Source of the DNA: Bythopirellula polymerisocia
Lineage (GTDB): Bacteria > Planctomycetota > Planctomycetia > Pirellulales > Lacipirellulaceae
Assembly (NCBI RefSeq): GCF_007860015.1
Contig: NZ_SJPS01000001.1
Coordinates: 1,486,101 to 1,550,100 of the forward strand
Length of the DNA stretch: 64,000 nt
Direction of reading: 5' to 3'
Part shown: positions 9,690-16,534 of the stretch, piece by piece
How the letters are laid out: each line of letters begins with the position of its first letter
Numbering within the stretch: the first letter of the stretch is position 1
The notes under the pieces: generated by a model
Seen by the model: only the letters and a program-made list of their open reading frames with translations
Told to the model about the DNA's origin: nothing
The model's database searches: none
Made by a program: the position numbers and the translations under genes

Positions 9690-9839
9690 AGCGGCAATTA
9701 AGCGTTTTCCGCTGCGAACTAGATGTTTTATGCGGTCGACTAAATTAAGAGCATCCCGGTTGAAATGGGAGGCTTGTTTACGAGTAAGCCGCCGTGGTGG
9801 AGTACCCGATAATGGTACTCCACCACGGCGGCTTTTTTT
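9690..9839 (+). ncRNA. Leader element A (candidate structured RNA with attenuator) upstream of the histidine kinase
   Basis: It shares an ordered set of blocks with elements at 11778-11936 and 14562-14727: GCGGCAA (9691), GACTAAAT-TAAGAGCA (9738 on), a CCC...GGG hairpin, GGCTT, ~9 nt, AAGCC, then a terminator. It is the most divergent of the three upstream of 9738. A weak promoter (TTGCGA 9628, AGTAAT 9649) may precede it. It ends 44 nt before the kinase ATG. The function is unknown; it was not recognised as a known riboswitch class. Confidence 0.5.
9786..9839 (+). terminator. Rho-independent terminator of element A
   Basis: A perfect 21-bp stem (9786-9806 with 9814-9834) with a 7-nt loop, followed by a T run to 9839. 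The left arm begins AAGCC, which can alternatively pair with GGCTT at about 9771-9775. Confidence 0.85.
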
Positions 9840-9882
9840 ATTTTCTAACATCCGACAAGTCAGCGGGGACTATGAAATACGT

Positions 9883-11079
9883 ATGGAATCGGTTGATCGT
9901 AACAATTCGCAGCAAACCGTAGCCCAAAAAAACGAGGCAGCGGTCGATCGTCGCAAAGATGAGTTCATCGCCTTACTCGCCCATGAGTTGCGCAACCCCC
10001 TTTCAGCCGTTTCAGGTGCCCTACAGCTGCTGGATCGGAGTGAACGCATTCCTCCCTCAGCCAAAGAGTTGTATGGAGTGATCAAACGACAAACTCTGCT
10101 CATGAAGACGCTCATTGACGAGCTGTTGGACAACTCACGAATCGCCAGCGGAAAGATATTCTTGCGGAAAAAGCGACTCAATTTCGCGACCCTGGCACGA
10201 CACACCGTTGCGGACTACCGTCACTGCTTCGAAGCGAACCAACTGACGCTAGAGACGATGATCTCACCTGAAGCACTTTGGGTAAAAGGCGACGCTGTGC
10301 GCCTCTCTCAGGTGATGACCAATCTGTTACATAACGCCACGAAGTTTACCGATCCTGAAGGCACCATAATGGTGCGGGTCGAAGGCCATGGTACTTATGC
10401 AGAGTTTAGCGTTTGTGATTCTGGCATTGGCATTGAGCCGAGGGAGGTCGCAGCAATGTTCGAACCCTACCGGCAGTCGGATTCTTCCCGAGTTCGTTGC
10501 AAAGGGGGACTTGGCCTTGGGCTTTCGCTCTCCAAGCGATTGATAGAAATGCATGAGGGCATGATTAATGCCTCGAGCGAAGGACTGGGCTGCGGCTCGA
10601 CGTTTACCATTCGATTGCCGCTAGCATTGGCAGCTCCGAGCGAGTTCCGCTCTCCCGTTTCCAAGTCGACTGTCGCAATACCCTCCCATCGCATCCTGAT
10701 TGTCGACGATCGCAGAGACGCAAGATTCGTCTTGTCGGAGTTACTGAAAAAGTTGGGCCAAGAGGTTCATGAAGCAGAATCTGGCATGTCCGCCCTGGGT
10801 GTTGTGGAAACTTTTCGGCCCGAAATCATTTTTTGCGACATCGACCTTGGTGATATGGACGGCTATGCCGTGGCTACTGCCATTCGATCGAACCCATCTC
10901 TTGCAGGAGTTCAGCTCGTGGCTCTCACCGGCTCTAGTGGTGCGGAGTATACAGCACGAGCACTGGAAGCCGGCTTTGATCGACTCCTGACTAAGCCGAT
11001 CAGCTACCAAAAGATTAGGGATCTGTTACTCGACGGTTGCGTAAGTTCCCTAAAGCATGACGAGCTTAAATTGACCTAG
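9883..11079 (+). CDS. Soluble hybrid histidine kinase with C-terminal receiver domain
   Basis: The start at ATG 9883 gives 398 aa. The longer frame from 9730 would translate the terminator hairpin. There is no membrane segment or sensor domain. HisKA carries LLAHELRNPLS with phosphoacceptor His34. The HATPase domain has an N-box (NLLHNATKF), CDSGIGIE and GGLGLGLSLSK. A receiver domain starts near residue 268 (ILIVDDR), with the likely phosphoacceptor Asp319 in FCDIDLGD and a conserved LLTKP Lys. The input signal must come from a partner or from the short N-terminus. No output regulator is adjacent. Element A lies in its leader. Confidence 0.88.
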   Translation: MESVDRNNSQQTVAQKNEAAVDRRKDEFIALLAHELRNPLSAVSGALQLLDRSERIPPSAKELYGVIKRQTLLMKTLIDELLDNSRIASGKIFLRKKRLNFATLARHTVADYRHCFEANQLTLETMISPEALWVKGDAVRLSQVMTNLLHNATKFTDPEGTIMVRVEGHGTYAEFSVCDSGIGIEPREVAAMFEPYRQSDSSRVRCKGGLGLGLSLSKRLIEMHEGMINASSEGLGCGSTFTIRLPLALAAPSEFRSPVSKSTVAIPSHRILIVDDRRDARFVLSELLKKLGQEVHEAESGMSALGVVETFRPEIIFCDIDLGDMDGYAVATAIRSNPSLAGVQLVALTGSSGAEYTARALEAGFDRLLTKPISYQKIRDLLLDGCVSSLKHDELKLT

Positions 11080-11224
11080 TTATTCTGTGGTACGGAAGGA
11101 GCTTGAGCGGTTCAAGGCCGGAGTTCCTGAGTGCGACCTGATGGCAATGTGTCGGTTGGGCTGGCCTAATCGGAATGGCGCACTACGCCCAAATCCACGC
11201 TGCTAAATCCACTTGTCCCAGCGA

Positions 11225-11602
11225 TCACTTTTTTGTTTCACGGCACTGTGGAGCCTCGGCAAGAGTAAACACAACTATTTCCTCACCCGTGAGCGTACTG
11301 ATGTCGTGGTGTAAGCTGATTGGTTTGATGCCAGTGATACCTTGTATCACTGCCTCCAAGGCAGACCGAGCCGTTTCGATGAGTTGAATCCGAACCTGTT
11401 TGAGCAGGTCTCTCCCCTTTTCAGGGGGCAGCGTTTTCACCAGATGCTGCTCCGCGGCAGTCAAAACTCCCGTGAGGCGCACGACAAGTAGATCGCCAAG
11501 CAAATGGGCTCGGATGTCTTTTGGGCCGCGTCCCATGTACTCCTGCTCGAAATGGGAAACCCCATCACATACGGCAGCTTCGATCTCGCCACGTGTCTTC
11601 AT
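11225..11602 (-). CDS. DUF2294 family protein (first of two)
   Basis: A 125-aa protein (start MKTRGEIE at 11602) with the DUF2294 pattern: MGRGPKDIRAHLLGD, a VVRLTGVLTAAEQ core, then GITGIKPISLHHDIST and EEIVVFTL at the end. Members are small cytoplasmic proteins of unknown function. It is convergent with the kinase and divergent from the second DUF2294 gene across leader B. The two copies differ clearly, so this is an old duplication or separate acquisitions. Confidence 0.7.
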   Translation of the reverse strand: MKTRGEIEAAVCDGVSHFEQEYMGRGPKDIRAHLLGDLLVVRLTGVLTAAEQHLVKTLPPEKGRDLLKQVRIQLIETARSALEAVIQGITGIKPISLHHDISTLTGEEIVVFTLAEAPQCRETKK

Positions 11603-11731
11603 TGAATTACCGATTTTCAAAATAAGTTTTAAAGGCAACGACCAGCCCCACGAGGCACCAAATCGTGGGCATTCAAGAGCAAGCAGCCTTTTAGTCTATA
11701 TTACTATAGTCCGTAGGCGGGGCGAAGGGGA

Positions 11732-11759
11732 TTGCTCTTCAATAGGAATGTCGTAAGAT
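11732..11759 (+). promoter_or_regulatory. Promoter candidate for leader element B
   Basis: TTGCTC (11732-11737), a 16-bp spacer and TAAGAT (11754-11759). The distance from the -10 box to the conserved GCGGCAA block is 48 nt, the same as in element C, which supports the call. Confidence 0.5.
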
Positions 11760-11777
11760 GCGATAAGGGGAACATTA

Positions 11778-11936
11778 GATTGCTGCCAGCGGGACGATTC
11801 CCTTGGGCGGCAAACAAGTTTCCAAGAGTAATTTTCGGATGACTAAATAAAGAGCAACCCGGCTCGGGGGGCTCGATAACGAGTAAGCCGACGTGGCGGA
11901 ATACCTTCGGGTGTTCCGCCACGTCGGCTTTTTTTT
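11778..11936 (+). ncRNA. Leader element B (candidate structured RNA with attenuator) upstream of the second DUF2294 gene
   Basis: Blocks shared with element C: GATTGC (11778), GGGCGGCAA (11805 on), TTTCGGATGACTA (11833-11845), ATAAAGAGCAACCCGGCT (to ~11863), GGCT and GAGTAAGCCG, followed by the terminator. The element ends 88 nt before the DUF2294 start codon. Confidence 0.6.
11885..11936 (+). terminator. Rho-independent terminator of element B
   Basis: A 21-bp stem (11885-11905 with 11910-11930) capped by a TTCG tetraloop and followed by a T run to 11936. It differs from terminator A at several stem positions but pairing is kept: position 7 is C-G in A and A-T in B. Confidence 0.9.
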
Positions 11937-12024
11937 GTGTTTATGTGCAGGGTGATAAGCTCCGTGTGAACACCTAATCGCTAGTTGAGTGAGAGATACA
12001 CGAACACCTGCAAGGACAAATCGC

Positions 12025-12426
12025 ATGAATGAATCCGAAACCGTGATGGCACAAAAGATTGCCCAGGTGGCACTCGCGTTCCAGACGGAAAGAACGGGCC
12101 ATGCACCTGCTTCGGTCAACGTGGTCCTAAAAGAGGATACCCTCGTGATCACACTGCAAGACGCGTTGTCGCCTGCTGAGAAGGCGCTCTCGCTGTCTCA
12201 AGCCGGCGCAGCGAAAGTCCAGGAATTTCATCGTCAACTGTTCCTCACCTCCGCTGACGCGCTGCGGAAAGAAATCAAGAGAATAACTGGCCGCGATGTA
12301 CGCGAGTCGACCGCCGAAGTCGAGCCGGCAACCGGGACCGTCGTGCATGCCTTTACTACCGGAAACGTTGTCCAAGTATTCTTACTTACCAAGAACAGTG
12401 GCTCTGCAATAGGTGTTGAGAGTTAA
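12025..12426 (+). CDS. DUF2294 family protein (second of two)
   Basis: The ATG at 12025 has AAGGA 8 nt upstream. The 133-aa protein shows the DUF2294 layout: an N-terminal helix, RTGHAPASVNVVLKEDTLVI, a DALSPAEKALS segment, a long helix, RITGRDVRESTAEVEP, then a final strand VVQVFLLT. It is diverged from the copy at 11225-11602. Function is unknown. The next small gene follows after 2 nt, so they are probably one transcript read through leader B. Confidence 0.7.
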   Translation: MNESETVMAQKIAQVALAFQTERTGHAPASVNVVLKEDTLVITLQDALSPAEKALSLSQAGAAKVQEFHRQLFLTSADALRKEIKRITGRDVRESTAEVEPATGTVVHAFTTGNVVQVFLLTKNSGSAIGVES

Positions 12427-12428
12427 CC

Positions 12429-12590
12429 ATGAACATCCCAATTTTAACGACTGCGGTTCTCCTTGGGCTTCTCGCAGGCGGATTAGCTTACCGCCAAGGT
12501 TGGTTCCGGAAGGTGCGTCCCCAACCTAGGAAGGTAAGTAACAAGGCCGGGAACAGCGGCAAGATTCAAAAATCAGATGAATCAAGGTGA
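12429..12590 (+). CDS. 53-aa single-pass membrane protein
   Basis: ATG at 12429, 2 nt after the DUF2294 stop. A hydrophobic helix (residues ~5-20) is followed by YRQGWF and a basic tail. The helix plus Y-R-x-GWF layout recurs in the gene at 12748, so the two are related small membrane proteins. No family is recognised. Confidence 0.6.
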   Translation: MNIPILTTAVLLGLLAGGLAYRQGWFRKVRPQPRKVSNKAGNSGKIQKSDESR

Positions 12591-12615
12591 TACAAGAGGT
12601 TGGAATAACGCTCGT

Positions 12616-12682
12616 CGGATGATCCCGTGCAATTGCGATTAGCAACGAAGATGAAGCATTAAGATTGTCGCGGGGTCATCCG
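12616..12682 (+). repeat. Long-range inverted repeat between two small genes
   Basis: CGGATGATCCCG (12616-12627) and CGGGGTCATCCG (12671-12682) can pair at 11 of 12 positions with a 43-nt loop. It may be a folded intercistronic RNA or a processing site; there is no U tract. Confidence 0.4.
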
Positions 12683-12747
12683 CAGCGGACTCTGATTCGA
12701 TTTGGCAACGGCCACACGTCTCAAGAAATGTACGAAAGAGGTGAGGC

Positions 12748-13011
12748 ATGAAGAAAATTGGTACAGCCCTCCTGGTGCTAGTGGTGCTTGGGATCGCCCT
12801 GGGCTTCTACCGAGGCTGGTTCGTCTTGACGAAGCCAGCCGCCGAGGTGGGAAGCGACAAGGTGAACATCAACCTTGCAACAGACTCGGGCTTGATTGAA
12901 CGGGATGTCCAAACGGCAAAGGACAAGGCTACCGAACTGACCGGCGGGGTCACGGAAGACGGCAAGGTGGACGGTCAGGCTGACGACAATGTGAAGTCAA
13001 ATGATCTTTAG
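12748..13011 (+). CDS. 87-aa single-pass membrane protein
   Basis: An N-terminal membrane helix (IGTALLVLVVLGIALGFY) is followed by RGWFVLTKP and a soluble charged tail (QTAKDKATELTGG). It shares the helix plus Y-R-(x)-GWF arrangement with the 53-aa protein. No named family is recognised. GAGGTGAGGC stands just before the ATG. The tail suggests a periplasmic or cytoplasmic helix; topology is not certain. Confidence 0.6.
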   Translation: MKKIGTALLVLVVLGIALGFYRGWFVLTKPAAEVGSDKVNINLATDSGLIERDVQTAKDKATELTGGVTEDGKVDGQADDNVKSNDL

Positions 13012-13097
13012 GGAACACAAAAAACGGTTGCCAATCGCGAGTCACTGAAGACCACTTTTTGCATTCGACACTTATTAGTTTAGGTAGGAGTATTGAA

Positions 13098-13253
13098 ATG
13101 TTAGGTACTATCTTGATTGTGCTCTTGGTCTTGATGCTGCTCGGAGCGCTGCCCACTTGGGGCCACAGCAAAAACTGGGGCTACGGTCCAAGCGGTGGGC
13201 TGGGGTTGGTGGTAGCAGTCGTAGTCGTCCTCCTGCTTGTGGGCCGCATTTAG
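13098..13253 (+). CDS. DUF3309-type small membrane protein
   Basis: The ATG at 13098 has AGGAG 7 nt upstream. The 51-aa protein has two hydrophobic stretches around a conserved ALPTWGHSKNWGYGPSGG turn, the DUF3309 signature. Such proteins are often seen in stress-related gene neighbourhoods, but their function is unknown. Confidence 0.7.
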   Translation: MLGTILIVLLVLMLLGALPTWGHSKNWGYGPSGGLGLVVAVVVVLLLVGRI

Positions 13254-13363
13254 CAGTATCACAACCACTCCCTGAGATCGATAGAACATCCGATTTTGAA
13301 AGGTACGGCTTGCTTCACGGTGTAGCAGCCACATGAGAGTTCCCCCAATTGATAGGATCAAAA

Positions 13364-13546
13364 ATGAGACACTATTTATCTTCGTTACTGCTGCTGAGCA
13401 TGTTTGTACTGGTGACGATCGGCTGTGCCGAGAAGTCGTCAACCACCAAGGAGACGACGGTCTCTACGCCCGGTGGAACGACGACAGTCACCACCAAGAA
13501 AGATGTCGAGAAAACGGGCGACAATCCGCCGGCGGAACAACCCTAA
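13364..13546 (+). CDS. Small lipoprotein
   Basis: A 60-aa precursor: MRHYLSS, a hydrophobic core, a lipobox VTIGC, then a short Thr/Lys-rich mature part (TTVSTPGGTTTVTTKKD). It belongs to a loose class of tiny Thr-rich lipoproteins; function is unknown. It is the fifth small gene in a row after leader B. Confidence 0.6.
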   Translation: MRHYLSSLLLLSMFVLVTIGCAEKSSTTKETTVSTPGGTTTVTTKKDVEKTGDNPPAEQP

Positions 13547-13667
13547 ACCTTGAAGTCCGCGACTGGCGAGAAAATGTGCCAATCTGATCTGCTCGTTACA
13601 ACAGCCTTTCCAGTTTGGCAAGCAACTGGCGGCTGGACGTTTCGCGCTAGGGATTGCCGGACTTGTC

Positions 13668-14000
13668 TTGGTCACGTTGCTGGCAGCAGCCCCCCTCATA
13701 ACACCTGCTCAGACGGCGCCCCGCTCAGAACTTCTAAAGGGTCCGAGCGGTGGCCAACAGACTGAACTCGGGAGTACAAATGGGGAAATCGAGTCAAGTG
13801 ATGACGAATCTATCCGCGGCTTCATGACTCTGGAAGAAGTGGCAAATCAGACCGGCGTTCCCATTTCGGATATTCTTGAGCGTCTTGATCTACCGTTGAA
13901 CACGGCCCCGTCAAAGCAGGTCGGTCGCCTGTTGAGAGCCCATGGAATGGAAATGTCGAACTTAAGACAAGTCGTCGGACAAGATGAGTCTGGTCAATAG
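13668..14000 (+). CDS. Small membrane-anchored protein with a DUF4405-like C-terminal segment
   Basis: The frame is open upstream to at least 13560, and no good start codon with a ribosome site is visible. TTG 13668 is the annotated start, but the hydrophobic segment (FALGIAGLVLVTLLAAAPL) begins ~9 codons earlier. The C-terminal ~60 residues (MTLEEVANQTGVPISDILERL) resemble the helical domain found at the end of some membrane redox proteins. Either it is a short protein that keeps only that domain or a truncated remnant. Confidence 0.4.
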   Translation: MVTLLAAAPLITPAQTAPRSELLKGPSGGQQTELGSTNGEIESSDDESIRGFMTLEEVANQTGVPISDILERLDLPLNTAPSKQVGRLLRAHGMEMSNLRQVVGQDESGQ

Positions 14001-14514
14001 CAGACGACCTCGCTGCAGGGGGCCGAGAGCCTCTTTATTTGCTCGGCGGTAACGCACTTTCAGGGAAGCATGGTAGTCGAAATCACTGAACGACAGCCGC
14101 TTCCACGATCAAGCAAATCGCACGACGAACTTCCAATGACAAACTCAGCTAAGAACTGGTGACCAACTGGAGATCCTCGGTCGAGTCGCATATGTCTTTC
14201 GTCGACGGACATTGACTCGTGATGTCGCTCGCGCGATGCCCAGGCGCTACCACCGCTTGTTGCACCTGCTACAAGTCATTGCTACATAATGCGATAGGAT
14301 TGCAGTCCTCTGCGTTCGATTCCCATGTGCACCTGGGTCGTGGAGCAGTGTAGAGCTGTGTCAGAAACTGCTGTAGATGAAATAGTGATTTCCGCCCGAT
14401 GATACTTCGTTAAAACGATTTGCATCGATGAGTACTGTGAAACCAAATGTAGACAAACGAATTCTGAGGACTTCTTCTACCTATTTCCCGGTGCTTCACA
14501 AGCCTCCAGCCGGA
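14001..14514. other. Non-coding stretch upstream of the ackA leader
   Basis: About 510 bases without a supportable gene, RNA or repeat. Stops are frequent in all frames and no protein-like pattern was seen. Confidence 0.5.
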
Positions 14515-14542
14515 TTGTGTTCGGCCGATTATGCCCTATAAT
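14515..14542 (+). promoter_or_regulatory. Sigma-70-type promoter of the ackA leader
   Basis: TTGTGT (14515-14520), a 16-bp spacer and a perfect TATAAT (14537-14542). Transcription should begin near 14549, giving a leader of ~265 nt before ackA that contains element C. Confidence 0.7.
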
Positions 14543-14561
14543 AGTGGTAGAGGAAAATTTG

Positions 14562-14727
14562 GATTGCAGCTCTCGTCGATCTTCCGCGGGCGGCAATAAT
14601 GAAAAGAACTGTACCGAAGATTTCGGATGACTATATAAAGAGCAACCCGGCTAGGCTGGGAGGCTTGTTAACGTGTAAGCCGGCGCGGTGGAACACCTTC
14701 GGGTGTGCTGCCACGTCGGCTTTTTTT
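14562..14727 (+). ncRNA. Leader element C (candidate structured RNA with attenuator) upstream of ackA
   Basis: Shared with element B: GATTGC (14562), GGGCGGCAA (14588 on), TTTCGGATGACTA (14621-14633), ATAAAGAGCAACCCGGCT (14635-14652). A CCCGGC/GCTGGG hairpin follows, then GGCTT (14662-14666), and AAGCC (14677-14681) that also starts the terminator. The element ends 85 nt before the ackA ATG. It may act as a switch in cis, or be released as a small RNA. Confidence 0.65.
14677..14727 (+). terminator. Rho-independent terminator of element C
   Basis: The stem 14677-14697 with 14702-14722 has a TTCG tetraloop and a T run to 14727. It carries two mismatches and three G-T wobbles, so it is weaker than terminators A and B. 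Confidence 0.85.
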
Positions 14728-14812
14728 GTTGAGAATCATCCCAGACGATAAAGGACATGCACGACCAGATGATGGTAACGTCCGCAAGTAGTAGGCAAAG
14801 TAAAATCCTATC

Positions 14813-16117
14813 ATGCCCAATAATAATCAGTTGAGAGATTCAGCACGCTCAGGGGAATTAGCCTCGCACGTCAAAACCATGGAGGCAAACGGCGAGTCGT
14901 TTAATTTTCTCGTGATAAACGGCGGCTCTTCGAGCATCCGGTTCGCGCTGTACGATCACCTCGAACCGACGCAGCGGTTGCTGCATGGAAAAGTGGATCG
15001 AATCGGTCTGAGCGGCACGAATTTGACGTTTAGGGAATTTATCGGTCAACCAAAGCAAAGTTGCGCCATTGATCCCGGCGATCGTGGTTCGGCGACCACT
15101 TTTCTATTGGATTGGCTCGAATCGCAGCAGATCTTTGCTTCGGTCAAAGCCGTGGGACACCGGGTGGTGCATGGGATGGCGCATAGTGAACCGGAGCGGG
15201 TCACGCCCGAATTGCTCGATGAGCTGCACCGCATTATGCCGTACGATCCGGAGCATCTGCCCATTGAGATCGAACTGATCGAGGCATTTCGCGAACGCTA
15301 CCCTACTTTGCCTCAGGTGGCGTTCTTTGACACCGCGTTTCACCGCACCATGCCACGAGTCGCCAGTCTGTTAGCAATTCCTCGTCGCTACGAGGCGGCA
15401 GGCGTTCGCCGTTATGGCTTCCACGGTTTGTCGTATCAATTCCTCATGGAAGAGCTGGCGCGCCTTGGCGACCCCGCGGCCACGAAGGGACGGGTGGTCC
15501 TAGCTCACCTTGGCAACGGCGCGAGCCTGGCCGCCGTGCGCGACGGCAAGAGCATCGACACCAGCATGGGCTTCACGCCGACGTCGGGATTAGTGATGAG
15601 CAGCCGCTCGGGAGACCTGGATCCGGGACTGTTCTCCTACTTGGCGCGCACAGAGCAAATGAACGCGACGCAATTTCAGGAAATGGTTAATCACGAGTCC
15701 GGACTACTCGGCGTTTCGGAGATCAGTTCCGACATGCGTGATTTGCTCGCGAGGGAAGCCAGTGACGTGCGGGCAGCGGAAGCTGTGGCGCTTTTTTGTT
15801 ATCAGGCAAAAAAGTGGATCGGCTCCTTTGCCGCGGCGCTAGGCGGACTTGACACGCTCGTGTTCGCAGGTGGCATTGGAGAGAACTCACCCGCAGTCCG
15901 CGACCGGATTTGCCAGGGACTGGAGTTTCTTGGAATCGAACTCGAAGGTCCGCAAAATGCGACGAATGCGGCTGTGATTTCCTCGGCCACCCTCGGAGTC
16001 ACGGTCCGCGTGATCCGCACCGACGAAGAATTGATGATCGCGCGTTCAGTGTACCGTCTACTTGGACTTGGCGACTCTAGTGAAAAGAGTACTTCCGGGT
16101 CTGCCACGAACCCTTAA
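14813..16117 (+). CDS. ackA: Acetate kinase
   Basis: The 434-aa protein converts acetyl-phosphate plus ADP to acetate plus ATP. Motifs in order: VINGGSSSIRFALY (phosphate loop), VGHRVVHGM, FFDTAFHRTMP, RRYGFHGLSYQF, LAHLGNGASLAA, DTSMGFTPTSGLVMSSRSGD and FAGGIGENSP, all typical. A ~30-residue N-terminal extension precedes the usual start; an ATG at 14880 would give family length. It opens the long co-directional array with phosphoketolase four genes on, the standard enzyme pair of the phosphoketolase route. Expression is probably conditioned by leader C. Confidence 0.95.
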   Translation: MPNNNQLRDSARSGELASHVKTMEANGESFNFLVINGGSSSIRFALYDHLEPTQRLLHGKVDRIGLSGTNLTFREFIGQPKQSCAIDPGDRGSATTFLLDWLESQQIFASVKAVGHRVVHGMAHSEPERVTPELLDELHRIMPYDPEHLPIEIELIEAFRERYPTLPQVAFFDTAFHRTMPRVASLLAIPRRYEAAGVRRYGFHGLSYQFLMEELARLGDPAATKGRVVLAHLGNGASLAAVRDGKSIDTSMGFTPTSGLVMSSRSGDLDPGLFSYLARTEQMNATQFQEMVNHESGLLGVSEISSDMRDLLAREASDVRAAEAVALFCYQAKKWIGSFAAALGGLDTLVFAGGIGENSPAVRDRICQGLEFLGIELEGPQNATNAAVISSATLGVTVRVIRTDEELMIARSVYRLLGLGDSSEKSTSGSATNP

Positions 16118-16133
16118 CCATGAAAGCAAACCG

Positions 16134-16520
16134 ATGCTGATCAAAGTCCCGACTGACAAAACCGTGAGTGAAGCCTCGGCTGCCTTGCAGGCCGCCGTTC
16201 AGGCCAATCACTTTGGCGTCATGCAAGTGCATAACCTCAAAGAGACCATGACGAAGAAAGGCGTGGAGTTTGCCCCTGAATGTCTCATCTTCGAGGTCTG
16301 CCAACCGCAACAAGCGAAGAAGGTGCTCGAAGCGGACATGAGCGTCTCGACCGCATTGCCCTGCCGTATCTCCATTTACGACGAGGATGGGAAAACGATT
16401 CTGGCAACATTGAAGCCAACGACGCTGCTGGCGATGTTCAACGTCCCACAACTGAAAGAGGTGGCGCAGGAGGTGGAAGACACAATTGTCAAGATCATGA
16501 AAGAGGCGGCCTCAAACTGA
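16134..16520 (+). CDS. DUF302 family protein
   Basis: A 128-aa protein starting at MLIKVPTDKTV. The DUF302 pattern is clear: ALQAAVQANHFGVMQVHNLKET, then FEVCQPQQAKKVLEAD, then LPCRISIYDEDGKTIL. The fold is small and cytoplasmic, with unknown function. It lies 16 nt after ackA and 14 nt before the P-type ATPase gene, so it is very likely co-transcribed. Confidence 0.8.
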   Translation: MLIKVPTDKTVSEASAALQAAVQANHFGVMQVHNLKETMTKKGVEFAPECLIFEVCQPQQAKKVLEADMSVSTALPCRISIYDEDGKTILATLKPTTLLAMFNVPQLKEVAQEVEDTIVKIMKEAASN

Positions 16521-16534
16521 CCGCGTAGCTTCTA

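Noticed and set aside
9690..14727. Reading the three leader elements as mobile repeats (MITE-like)
   Set aside because: They lack matching termini and target duplications. Similarity is in ordered blocks and hairpins, each just upstream of a gene, which fits a leader better; a dispersed repeat is not fully excluded.
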